The translations under genes were made by a program, and so were the position numbers. The notes under the pieces are model-generated. The model saw only the letters and a list, made by a program, of their open reading frames with translations. It had not been told where the DNA came from and did not search any database. A stretch of 41,781 nt of DNA from a virus: positions 1 through 41,781 of the IMG/VR virus record IMGVR_UViG_3300033143_002588. One strand, given 5' to 3'. Below are positions 24,797-30,534 of this stretch, one piece after another. How positions within the stretch are numbered: the first letter of the stretch is position 1; every line of letters begins with the position of its first letter.

Positions 24797-25003
24797 CTAC
24801 TCATTCTCTCCGCCTTCCTTGCCGGGCTGGTTGGCTTGCAAGCAATGATGCCCGCAGGCAAAACACTCAAAAAATATATATCCCGTTCCATTGCACTGTT
24901 CGCACTTACGCATATCATCGGGGTGCATATACATTCCCCACCCCCGGCACGACGGACACTCGCTGTCATCTATGTGATCGCTTTTGCAGTTTGGGCATTC
25001 CAT
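24797..25003 (-). CDS. DnaJ-type zinc-finger protein
   Basis: The protein has 68 residues with four Cys pairs: CPNC, CPSC, CEQC (in CEQCNGTGY, close to the DnaJ CxxCxGxG repeat) and CFAC. It would bind two zinc ions. The tail QANQPGKEGGENE nearly repeats the end of the protein at 23848-24336. A good AAGGAGG site precedes ATG 25003. Confidence 0.75.
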   Translation of the reverse strand: MECPNCKSDHIDDSECPSCRGWGMYMHPDDMRKCEQCNGTGYIFFECFACGHHCLQANQPGKEGGENE

Positions 25004-25063
25004 ACTTTTCCTCCTTGAAATTATTAACTGGCGATATTACCGGATATATAAATAGTTAAATTT

Positions 25064-25285
25064 TCAATCAAAATCAGGTAAGCTGCCAGTAAGTAAAAGT
25101 GTTCTTAGCGCCAACTCAGGATCAATGCCAAGTGTTCGTAACTGGATTTTTATTTCATCAACATTGCTATCTGTGGCCCAAGCGATTTTATCTATTGCAA
25201 CTTTTTTGCGTTGGCTAGATTCAAATAACGCGGCGTTAAATTTTAATCTTGATTTAATAAGCGTATCGCGTTTTAATTTATTCAT
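25064..25285 (-). CDS. Hypothetical small protein
   Basis: The protein has 73 residues, basic N-terminus, helical, with an Asn-rich centre (IAWATDSNVDEIKIQLRTLG). This could be a short helix-turn-helix-like element, but it is not clear. The start overlaps the end of the next upstream gene by 8 bases. Confidence 0.55.
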   Translation of the reverse strand: MNKLKRDTLIKSRLKFNAALFESSQRKKVAIDKIAWATDSNVDEIKIQLRTLGIDPELALRTLLLTGSLPDFD

Positions 25286-25445
25286 TATTCACATCCCTTC
25301 GGGATAACTTTTGCCCGGTATCACACTCGCAAACAGGACAACGCCACCACTGAATCTTGACAGCTACTTCTTGATCGGCGTCAGAAGAGACCAGCCATCG
25401 GGGGGTAGCCAGCCAGAATATTATAGGCCGACGCACGCACCCCAT
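25278..25445 (-). CDS. Small Cys-pair protein, start uncertain
   Basis: The protein has about 55 residues from ATG 25445 (GTG 25478 gives 66). The end carries CPVCECDTGQKLSRRD, a zinc-knuckle-like element. Whichever start is used, it overlaps the 3' end of the gene at 25381-26160, so translation may be coupled to it. Only the distal part looks coding. Confidence 0.4.
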   Translation of the reverse strand: MGCVRRPIIFWLATPRWLVSSDADQEVAVKIQWWRCPVCECDTGQKLSRRDVNNE

Positions 25446-26160
25446 ACCATGACGCGCCTGGATGACCGTCGCCTCCACCGGCTTCTACAAAGCGATTCCA
25501 GAGATCGTTACCCCGGTCGTTTAACTCTTCCTTGTCTTTAACGAGCCGGATCAGGATATAGGCATCTTCGACAATGCCGCGATCACCACCGACGCCATAC
25601 AGGGAGCAGCCGGTTTCTTCCCGCTCTTCCTGGCGCGCTTCCATTTTAGCCTCAAATTCCTTCTCGTGCTGCTCCTTCTCTTCTGGCGATTCCTTGCTGA
25701 CATACCCGGCAATGGTATCCCCGCACGCGCTACCCTTGAAAGCGTGTTGTGTGCCATTCATTTCCCAGCCGCCGGGGAAAAGTTCTTCAAGCGTACTTTT
25801 CAAGGCTTTTTCCGCAACCTTTTTAGTTGCCCTCTGTCCGCTCTCCTTTAATCCCGGCATGGGATTCTTTTGCATAAACTCAGCATCTTGCCGCACGGTC
25901 GCAAGGTTGGTGAAATGCGATGCGTTGTAATCCCCAACCGACATCGACCATACACGGGGGTTGGGCGGCCCTTCCGGGCTAACATAAAGCCAGACAACAT
26001 GGCTGTAGCAGATGATCAGCATAATGTTGATATTCCGTTCCCTGTAACCAGTGCCGATCTCCCGCTCTTGCCAACCTGCGCCCTCCGGTCTATCGTGCGC
26101 TACGATAACCCTATCCCAACCTTCCCATTCCCTCTTATACCCTTTTCTTCCTCTAGGCAT
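25381..26160 (-). CDS. Hypothetical protein, 259 residues
   Basis: The start ATG 26160 follows AAAGGAATT. The N-terminus is very basic (RGRKGYKREWEGW), then a beta-rich part (NIMLIICYSHVVWLYVSPEG), a Lys-rich helical middle with a long acidic coiled segment (EEKEQHEKEFEAKMEARQEE), and a Gly-rich C-terminus. I do not recognise the family. It is the largest unknown gene of the minus-strand region. Confidence 0.65.
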   Translation of the reverse strand: MPRGRKGYKREWEGWDRVIVAHDRPEGAGWQEREIGTGYRERNINIMLIICYSHVVWLYVSPEGPPNPRVWSMSVGDYNASHFTNLATVRQDAEFMQKNPMPGLKESGQRATKKVAEKALKSTLEELFPGGWEMNGTQHAFKGSACGDTIAGYVSKESPEEKEQHEKEFEAKMEARQEEREETGCSLYGVGGDRGIVEDAYILIRLVKDKEELNDRGNDLWNRFVEAGGGDGHPGASWYGVRASAYNILAGYPPMAGLF

Positions 26161-26171
26161 TTCAATTCCTT

Positions 26172-26756
26172 TCAGCCGCTACCGGCGGCAATGTTGAATT
26201 CTCCGGCAAGCCAGAGCGCCCGCTCTTTATCTGTCATATCGATCACGGCTGCCATAATATCCCCATGACAGGCTTTAGGCGCACACCAGCACCCCAGGCG
26301 CAGCCCCTTCAACTCTAACAGGCGCTCAAGCGCCCCGGCTTCATGCCTAAGCTTCTCTCTCAAGAGGCCCTCGTAGAGCGTGATCACTTCTTCGCGCGTG
26401 CCGCCTCTGCCGATTTTGAACAGGTTACACCACTCGGAGCGCTTAAAGTTTCGACTTGGTTGCCCGATGTAGGTATCGTACTGATCTGCTTTGACGTTGA
26501 CTACCGTTGTTTCAGCCATCGCTTCCTCCTTATCTTCCGGATTCATGCTTTCAATCCAGGCTACTACCTCATCGAGATCGTAAAGCTCATTTACAATAAA
26601 TAGGTAACCAGAGCCGTCATAGTAGGATGCGCGGGTAAAAACACCGCTCTCCTCCAACGTTACTATCACGTCGGGAACTGCCATCAACCAAATGTTATAG
26701 GCGTCCCTGTCAACATATGTAATCTTAACCTGTCTCTTCGGTGTAGGTTTATCCAC
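26172..26756 (-). CDS. DUF4326 protein with N-terminal extension
   Basis: The protein has 194 residues from GTG 26756 (AAAGGAG upstream). The C-terminal ~115 residues are a clear DUF4326 domain (TYIGQPSRNFKRSEWCNLF..., then LRLGCWCAPKACHGD), a family of unknown function common in phages. Residues 1-78 are a separate mixed alpha/beta part. An ATG at 26519, in the same frame, has a near-perfect AAGGAGG site and starts exactly at the DUF4326 domain, so two products may be made from one frame. Confidence 0.75.
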   Translation of the reverse strand: MDKPTPKRQVKITYVDRDAYNIWLMAVPDVIVTLEESGVFTRASYYDGSGYLFIVNELYDLDEVVAWIESMNPEDKEEAMAETTVVNVKADQYDTYIGQPSRNFKRSEWCNLFKIGRGGTREEVITLYEGLLREKLRHEAGALERLLELKGLRLGCWCAPKACHGDIMAAVIDMTDKERALWLAGEFNIAAGSG

Positions 26757-26794
26757 TTTGCTTATTCTCCTTTTGTTTGATATAAGTTTTATTT

Positions 26795-26822
26795 ACTTCG
26801 TATTTCAGTTAAAATACGAAGT
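26795..26822. promoter_or_regulatory. 11-bp perfect hairpin after a minus-strand stop codon
   Basis: ACTTCGTATTT (26795-26805) pairs perfectly with AAATACGAAGT (26812-26822) around a 6-base loop. It begins at the stop codon of the gene at 26822-27007. No T-run follows on either strand, so it is more likely an mRNA 3' stabiliser or an operator than a terminator. Confidence 0.5.
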
Positions 26823-27007
26823 CATTTCAACACTAAGGTAACGTTTGTTGTATCTAAGTATGGGCCACTCCCGACATGAGAAAATACATGCACGCTTGTA
26901 GTCTTTTCCCTCGGCGTTTCAAACCATATCGGAACATTGCCCCGGCGTTTCTTTTCTTCCTGTAGAACCTCAATCAAATCATCGATTCTTATCGGTTTAT
27001 CACCCAT
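26822..27007 (-). CDS. Hypothetical small phage protein
   Basis: The protein has 61 residues from ATG 27007 (GTG 27010 is in frame). It starts MGDKPIRIDDLIEVLQEEKKRRGNVP, a pattern of small phage proteins of unknown role that carry an LxxxL helix and a beta C-terminal half. The start overlaps the upstream stop. The MGDK start also matches the MazG gene start. Confidence 0.6.
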   Translation of the reverse strand: MGDKPIRIDDLIEVLQEEKKRRGNVPIWFETPREKTTSVHVFSHVGSGPYLDTTNVTLVLK

Positions 27008-27210
27008 CACTCGTCCCCTGCCCTTTCCTGATAATTGGGAGGCGGCTTATCGCCTGGACGCCATAGATCACTCCATGATTTGCCAATTTCCACCCGGCAA
27101 GCTTCGCATACTTTTAGGTGTGGTTGCGGTGAGGGGTTCATCGGGTTGAGCTTATCAGCGACACCGCCGCGTATGCTTCGCAAAATACTAGCATCATTCA
27201 ATCTCCTCAT
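27007..27210 (-). CDS. Small Cys-pair protein
   Basis: The protein has about 67 residues from ATG 27210; ATG 27141 would give a shorter form starting at the NPSPQPHLKVCEACR part. The segment with CEACRVEIG resembles that in the gene at 27513-27716 (NPGSKKICSDCLAEIE), so the two may be duplicated Cys-pair modules. The end is Pro/Asp-rich. It overlaps its upstream neighbour by 17 bases. Confidence 0.5.
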   Translation of the reverse strand: MRRLNDASILRSIRGGVADKLNPMNPSPQPHLKVCEACRVEIGKSWSDLWRPGDKPPPNYQERAGDE

Positions 27211-27403
27211 CACCCTGGGGAGGCTCTCCCCAGCGCGCTATCACGTCCGCCCACGTTACCAGGATTGCGCCGGGTATACGGTAGGTGTCCAGCCTGCCTT
27301 GACTAATCAGCAGGCGGGCGTACTTCTCCTTGCTCGCGCCGTACCGCGCCTTGATTTCTGCGGGCGTGGTGTACTGTTTAAGTGCATCGAATTTGTCAGC
27401 CAT
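27194..27403 (-). CDS. Excisionase/MerR-like helix-turn-helix protein (putative)
   Basis: The protein has 69 residues from ATG 27403, which overlaps the upstream stop in TAATG. Residues ~10-60 (YTTPAEIKARYGASKEKYARLLISQG, then a short wing and WADVIARWGEPP) look like a winged or AlpA/Xis-type helix-turn-helix used for DNA binding. It may be a small regulator or excisionase. No integrase gene is present, so regulation is the likelier role. Confidence 0.55.
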   Translation of the reverse strand: MADKFDALKQYTTPAEIKARYGASKEKYARLLISQGRLDTYRIPGAILVTWADVIARWGEPPQGDEEIE

Positions 27404-27516
27404 TACCACGCCCCCGGATCGGTGTTCCACTCGCCACGCTTGCCGGGTAGCGGGTTGTGATAGCCGCCGCGCCGGTACATTTTGCGGTACTTGTTTGGTT
27501 TCTTATAGAGTTTCAT
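27403..27516 (-). CDS. Very small basic protein
   Basis: The protein has 37 residues from ATG 27516, which overlaps the upstream stop in ATGA. It is Lys/Arg/Tyr-rich (KLYKKPNKYRKMYRRGGY) and likely binds nucleic acid or another acidic partner. Its close coupling on both sides is the main evidence that it is real. Confidence 0.5.
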   Translation of the reverse strand: MKLYKKPNKYRKMYRRGGYHNPLPGKRGEWNTDPGAW

Positions 27517-27716
27517 TCCGGGTATCTCCCGTAGCGCTGGTAGTCCTCGGTATCCATCGCGTCCCGCGCCATCTCTGCGAGTTCGCGTTCGATTTCCGCC
27601 AGACAATCGCTACAGATTTTCTTGCTTCCCGGATTCACCGGGTTGGTGTGAACGCCAACGCCCCGGCAGCATGTGCAAATGCGTTGCCGCTGTGGGTTGT
27701 GAATGGTGGTTTTCAT
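27513..27716 (-). CDS. Small zinc-binding protein
   Basis: The protein has 67 residues, starting at ATG 27716 after AGGAGACA. CTCCRG and CSDCLAEI form a four-Cys ribbon, followed by an acidic helix. It is similar in layout to many phage accessory zinc proteins. Function unknown. Confidence 0.65.
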   Translation of the reverse strand: MKTTIHNPQRQRICTCCRGVGVHTNPVNPGSKKICSDCLAEIERELAEMARDAMDTEDYQRYGRYPE

Positions 27717-27801
27717 GTCGGTTGTCTCCTGTAATTAAAGCTCTTCAAAACCCCGGTCAACTATCCGCCGGGACGACGCCCTTGAGGGGCGTTTCGCTGG
27801 C
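27717..27801 (-). terminator. Weak terminator-like hairpins (minus)
   Basis: After the stop of the gene at 27802, the minus strand has ACGCCC/GGGCGT around a short loop (27775-27792) and then CCCGG/CCGGG followed by GTTTTG. Stems are short (5-6 bp) and T-runs poor, so only weak or partial termination is expected. Confidence 0.3.
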
Positions 27802-27951
27802 TTACGACCAAGTGTGATCGCAGGCGTTGCAACAATAAGCAATGCCATCTTCCCAACAACTATCGCATCCGATGCCGCCGCAATCGGGGCAATCGTCTAC
27901 AATAATGTCTTCCATGTTTCCGCAGTTAGGGCAAGTGAGTTCTTCGTTCAT
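27802..27951 (-). CDS. Small eight-Cys zinc protein
   Basis: The protein has 49 residues, starting at ATG 27951 after AGGAGATAA. It is packed with Cys pairs: CPNC, CPDCGGIGC, CDSC, and CCNAC with a nearby His. Two zinc ions could be bound in a DnaJ- or ribbon-like fold. It is short but has an excellent ribosome site, and the coding pattern matches its neighbours. Confidence 0.7.
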   Translation of the reverse strand: MNEELTCPNCGNMEDIIVDDCPDCGGIGCDSCWEDGIAYCCNACDHTWS

Positions 27952-28011
27952 TCGATTATCTCCTGTGGTGTGAGGTGCAGCTTGCGCCGCCCCCGGTGTG
28001 GTTGGTGGCGG

Positions 28012-28212
28012 CTAGCTGACTTCTTCCTCTTCCCAGATGTCCGTAGTCAGCTCACTTAACAAATCTTGTGTAGCGTTCAGGCGATCACAAATCGCGCCGA
28101 TGCGTTTAAGGATTGCCTCATCATCGGTCAGGTTATTAATGTGACTGATTCGATTGCAGGCGATGTGAATCTCGTTGGTAGTGTCGTAAAGTTTATTGAG
28201 TAGTTCTTGCAT
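28012..28212 (-). CDS. Hypothetical small helical protein
   Basis: The protein has 66 residues from ATG 28212, which has CGGAGAAAC upstream; the frame extends to 28242 without a ribosome site. It is helical with leucine repeats and an acidic tail (WEEEEVS). It is the first gene behind the minus-strand promoter at 28255-28283, so it may be expressed when that operator is free. Confidence 0.6.
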   Translation of the reverse strand: MQELLNKLYDTTNEIHIACNRISHINNLTDDEAILKRIGAICDRLNATQDLLSELTTDIWEEEEVS

Positions 28213-28254
28213 TTCGTTTCTCCGATGTGTTAGTTTAATCAACCTTATGACACT

Positions 28255-28283
28255 ATCTTACCACACGGTATGACTTCTGTCAT
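28255..28283 (-). promoter_or_regulatory. Minus-strand promoter overlapping an operator
   Basis: On the minus strand a -35 box ATGACA (28283-28278) and a -10 box TAAGAT (28260-28255) are separated by 17 bases, with a start near 28248. The -35 box is part of the palindrome at 28270-28283, so a bound repressor would block it. It would drive the accessory genes to the left. Confidence 0.6.
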
Positions 28284-28297
28284 ATGACGTTTGTCAT
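28270..28297. promoter_or_regulatory. Two back-to-back operators (ATGAC-N4-GTCAT)
   Basis: Two 14-bp palindromes, ATGACTTCTGTCAT (28270-28283) and ATGACGTTTGTCAT (28284-28297), abut each other with no gap. The arms are identical and only the centres differ. Paired operators next to an XRE-type regulator gene (28682-29104) are the classic form of phage repressor sites. The right site runs into the end of the gene at 28294-28680. Confidence 0.65.
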
Positions 28298-28680
28298 GAA
28301 TAATTTGTTCTATAAGTGCGGGGCGGCGGTGCGCCCGTCCGGTAGTAGTAGGTAGGGCATGAACGCCGCGCGCGCCCCAGCACCTTAGCGGCAACTGATT
28401 TGCTTTTCACATCGTGATACAGCATGGTAGCCGCCTGAACCTTTGCCGCCTTGTGTTTGCCCATCCTTGATTCCAATACAGGCCAAGTGATCTTGTACTG
28501 CTGACCGCCCAATTCAAAAGCCAGCATGAACGCCGAACCGCTCCCAAAGTTCCCATAGGCGTCGCCCAGAACGTTACCGCCCGCCGCTGCGATTTCTGCT
28601 TTCGCCCTATCTATCCAGGTATCAGACGATGACCGGGATGTTTGCCAGTAGTTTACATCTTCTGCGTAGCTTTGTTTCAC
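28294..28680 (-). CDS. Hypothetical conserved-looking phage protein
   Basis: The protein has 128 residues from GTG 28680 with GGGGAGGAAT upstream. The core (YKITWPVLESRMGKHKAAKVQAATMLYHDVKSK) resembles a family often seen in uncultured phage genomes, where a WPV motif precedes QAATMLYHDVKAK; its role is unknown. It lies between the repressor gene and the operator pair. Confidence 0.65.
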   Translation of the reverse strand: MKQSYAEDVNYWQTSRSSSDTWIDRAKAEIAAAGGNVLGDAYGNFGSGSAFMLAFELGGQQYKITWPVLESRMGKHKAAKVQAATMLYHDVKSKSVAAKVLGRARRSCPTYYYRTGAPPPRTYRTNYS

Positions 28681-28681
28681 C

Positions 28682-29104
28682 TTATTCCTCCCCTTTGAAA
28701 AGCGTTTCGATTACCGGGTTATAAAACAACCCGACTTCTACGCCGAAGAAATCGGCAAAAGCGGCTATCATTTCTTTTGAGACAGTAACCCTGTCATCCT
28801 TCTCGATAAGTGAAACCTTTGTTTGTGACATTTTCAGAAATGGATATTTGCCTTTTATTATCTTTGCAAAATCCACCTGGTTTAACCCGCGCCCCTTACG
28901 CAGACTTTTAACAAGCGCCCCGAAACTTGTTTTGTCACCAACCTCAATATTGTGATACTCTCGATAGTAGGCGTTATAGTTTGTCCATGCTGATTCCTGG
29001 TCGGAAATGCTGGCCTCTAATAATTCCTGAGTATCTTCCACCGCCTCATCAGCATCTATTGCAATACTGAAAAGCCTCATAAGATCATCGCGTTTATCTT
29101 GCAT
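28682..29104 (-). CDS. XRE-family repressor-like regulator
   Basis: The protein has 140 residues. The N-terminal half is an acidic helical domain; the C-terminal half (from ~62) is an XRE helix-turn-helix: FGALVKSLRKGRGLNQVDFAKII, then the recognition part around MSQTKVSLIEKDDR, ending in FADFFGVEVGLFYNPV. This order (helix-turn-helix at the end) is less usual than in CI or Cro. It is the best candidate to bind the operators at 28270-28297 or 30498-30511. AAGGAGG precedes the ATG. Confidence 0.8.
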   Translation of the reverse strand: MQDKRDDLMRLFSIAIDADEAVEDTQELLEASISDQESAWTNYNAYYREYHNIEVGDKTSFGALVKSLRKGRGLNQVDFAKIIKGKYPFLKMSQTKVSLIEKDDRVTVSKEMIAAFADFFGVEVGLFYNPVIETLFKGEE

Positions 29105-29108
29105 CTTG

Positions 29109-29657
29109 CTATTCCTCCTTTATAGCCACTTTGTTTAAGTATTCTAATAGCTCGCCATCCGGGTAAAACCATTCGCCCCGGACGCGGTATTCACTAAATC
29201 GTTTGTGTAATTCGTATTCTCGCTGACCATATCTGCCGGTGCGATCATAGGCGACTAGGCGCAACTCGAAAGGGGATGCGGTTTGTAAGTTGTTCATGCG
29301 GTTGCGAATGTTTTTAGATATCCCAATTTTAACTAAGCCAGACGGCGCTACTTGAATAATGTAAGTCCCTTGCACCTTTGGCGGTTTGACTGGCTCAAAT
29401 ATTAGTTCTGGATTATTGGGTTGCATTACGTATTCGGTTCTATTGGTTACTTTCTTGACAATGGTCTGATGATTAAGTTTGAGCGCATTCAAATGATCTA
29501 TCGTGTTTCTTAGTTCATAATTCGTTTCTTTTGTTGCCAGTGCCGCCGCGCTTTTCAGATCGTAGTATCTTGAGAGCGCCTTTCTTAAAGCCGTCTCCGT
29601 CTCAAATCTCTTGACAGCGCGTTCTAAATATCTTCTCAGAATAGTTCCAGCCATCAT
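29109..29657 (-). CDS. T5orf172/MUG113-type GIY-YIG-like protein
   Basis: The protein has 182 residues. The C-terminal ~80 residues (GTYIIQVAPSGLVKIGISKN, then RMNNLQTASPFELRLVA and YELHKRFSEYRVRGEWF) match the T5orf172 branch of GIY-YIG domains, found in phage antirepressors and homing-type nucleases. The N-terminal ~90 residues are helical and basic. It lies in an operon with the XRE protein and behind the antisense-controlled leader, so a regulatory or antirepressor role is likely. The ATG overlaps the upstream stop. Confidence 0.75.
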   Translation of the reverse strand: MMAGTILRRYLERAVKRFETETALRKALSRYYDLKSAAALATKETNYELRNTIDHLNALKLNHQTIVKKVTNRTEYVMQPNNPELIFEPVKPPKVQGTYIIQVAPSGLVKIGISKNIRNRMNNLQTASPFELRLVAYDRTGRYGQREYELHKRFSEYRVRGEWFYPDGELLEYLNKVAIKEE

Positions 29658-29989
29658 TGGCGCAATCCTTTTCGAATACGGCCAGCATATACATGCGATA
29701 CGGTCTGCCCGATAGCGTCGCTTAGAATGGCGGCAAGCGCCCTTGACGGATATTCGTCAGGGTTTAGGTACTTATCGTTTGTTTGAAGAAAGACAATTAT
29801 TAGCTCTTTTTTGCTGATTTGCGCCTGCTGGAAACTTGTTTCCAAATTGTTACCAACGCCTATCAATGCGTCTAATTTTGCCTCTATCCGATCAGATTGT
29901 TCTTTAAGGGCGGCGCGTTCTTCTGCCGCCTTCTTTTCAGCGCGCAATACATCGCGCCTTAGAAATAGGTATTCATCTGATACTGGCAT
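29654..29989 (-). CDS. Leader-controlled coiled-coil protein, first gene of the regulatory operon
   Basis: The protein has 111 residues. The N-terminal half is a charged coiled coil (RAEKKAAEERAALKEQSDRI); the C-terminal half (ISKKELIIVFLQTND..., then LSDAIGQTVSHVYAGRIRKGL) could be a helix-turn-helix. I do not recognise the family. Its ribosome site AAGGGGG is inside a leader hairpin (29995-30019), and its mRNA leader is covered by a predicted antisense RNA. It may be a replication, copy-control or immunity protein; this is inferred from the control region, not from the protein. Confidence 0.65.
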   Translation of the reverse strand: MPVSDEYLFLRRDVLRAEKKAAEERAALKEQSDRIEAKLDALIGVGNNLETSFQQAQISKKELIIVFLQTNDKYLNPDEYPSRALAAILSDAIGQTVSHVYAGRIRKGLRQ

Positions 29990-29991
29990 AC

Positions 29992-30019
29992 AAAAACCCC
30001 CTTGAAAAATCTGGGGGTT
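29992..30019 (-). terminator. Leader terminator/SD-sequestering hairpin (minus)
   Basis: On the minus strand AACCCCC (30019-30013) pairs with GGGGGTT (30001-29995) around an 11-base loop and is followed by more T residues, ending three bases before the ATG at 29989. The GGGGG arm is also the Shine-Dalgarno sequence. The hairpin can thus stop transcription or hide the ribosome site. It competes with pairing of AACCCCC to a second GGGGGTT upstream (30054-30048). Confidence 0.7.
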
Positions 30020-30030
30020 GCGTCTATACT
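30002..30030 (+). promoter_or_regulatory. Promoter of the antisense RNA (plus)
   Basis: A -35 box TTGAAA (30002-30007), a 17-base spacer, and a -10 box TATACT (30025-30030) predict a start at G30037, which is exactly the first base of a 9-bp stem. Confidence 0.7.
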
Positions 30031-30036
30031 ATATAT

Positions 30037-30099
30037 GGTTGCCGCTTAACCCCCGTCATGCGGTGACCACCTGCCCACGTTGAGGCGTGGGTATTTTTT
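30037..30099 (+). ncRNA. Predicted ~63-nt antisense RNA (countertranscript)
   Basis: From G30037 the RNA folds into a 9-bp stem (30037-30045 with 30060-30068, two G-U pairs) with a 14-base loop containing AACCCCC, then a second stem CCCACG/CGTGGG (30074-30079 with 30086-30091) followed by six U, a typical terminator. No open reading frame is present. It is fully complementary to the start of the minus-strand leader, whose own promoter starts near 30102. The layout matches plasmid copy-control and phage immunity RNAs. Existence is predicted from sequence only. Confidence 0.65.
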
Positions 30100-30100
30100 A
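30074..30100 (+). terminator. Rho-independent terminator of the antisense RNA
   Basis: The 6-bp stem CCCACG/CGTGGG (extended by one G-U) with a 6-base loop is followed by TATTTTTT. It ends just before the predicted start of the opposing transcript. Confidence 0.8.
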
Positions 30101-30108
30101 TTTCCTCA

Positions 30109-30137
30109 ATTATACCTTTTTCCTAGATGGTTGTAAA
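30109..30137 (-). promoter_or_regulatory. Promoter of the minus-strand regulatory operon
   Basis: On the minus strand a -35 box TTTACA (30137-30132), a 17-base spacer and a perfect -10 box TATAAT (30114-30109) predict a start near 30102. The resulting leader is about 110 bases long and includes the whole complement of the antisense RNA. Confidence 0.75.
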
Positions 30138-30139
30138 GC

Positions 30140-30458
30140 AACTGAATCAAAAGAGGCCAGCGCACGGATACACACCGGCCTCTACACTCAGGCAGTCCTA
30201 CCCCGACAACTGTGCCGGATCAGACTGCGATAGGCGCGCCAACCCTCCTCACAGAGAAGCGCGCCATGATAAACAAAGGAGTGGGGCGGAACGGTATCTT
30301 TACCAGAAAATAACGCCGCCCCCGCGTGCCTACCTACAAAAAGGGTGAGTGGCGCAACGATAAGGTTTTCTATCACATTGGAGGTGAGATAGGTTTTACT
30401 TCGAGGTGTCACGCCCCTCCCCAATACTGTACCACACCCACGCTTTTTTTTCAAACAC
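30140..30458. other. Non-coding divergent control region
   Basis: There is no credible gene here. The region has an inverted repeat, AGAGGCC/GGCCTCT (30152-30183), that on the minus strand is followed by TTTT and could insulate the regulatory operon promoter, and a T8 run at 30443-30450. Short frames on both strands (30127-30348 plus, 30188-30454 minus) are Arg/Pro-rich, lack good ribosome sites and overlap the promoters. A segment near 30324-30410 reads like a decayed coding fragment in one frame. Confidence 0.4.
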
Positions 30459-30488
30459 TTGACAAAATCAATTTTCTGAGATTATAAT
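30459..30488 (+). promoter_or_regulatory. Strong early promoter (plus)
   Basis: Perfect -35 TTGACA (30459-30464) and perfect -10 TATAAT (30483-30488) are separated by 18 bases; the start is near 30495. It drives the early operon starting at 30535. This is the strongest consensus promoter in the window. Confidence 0.85.
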
Positions 30489-30497
30489 CATGGCAAG

Positions 30498-30511
30498 GTT
30501 AAACGTTAAAC
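30498..30511. promoter_or_regulatory. Operator-like tandem GTTAAAC repeat
   Basis: Two direct 7-bp repeats, GTTAAAC, sit at 30498-30504 and 30505-30511, right after the predicted transcription start of the early promoter. A protein bound here would block initiation or early elongation. The XRE-type protein is a candidate, though its other proposed operators have a different sequence. Confidence 0.45.
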
Positions 30512-30534
30512 ACTAACACATTGGAGAAAACAAT

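Noticed and set aside
30037-30099. Interpreting the small RNA as a tRNA or a riboswitch
   Set aside because: It is too short for a tRNA, has no cloverleaf or CCA end, and its exact complementarity to the opposing leader fits an antisense RNA better.
30127-30348. Plus-strand frame in the divergent control region
   Set aside because: Starts inside the minus-strand promoter, has no ribosome site, and its composition (His/Arg/Pro-rich) is unlike the neighbours.
30188-30454. Minus-strand frame starting in the early promoter
   Set aside because: Arg/Pro-rich, no ribosome site, and overlaps the -35 box of the strong plus promoter.
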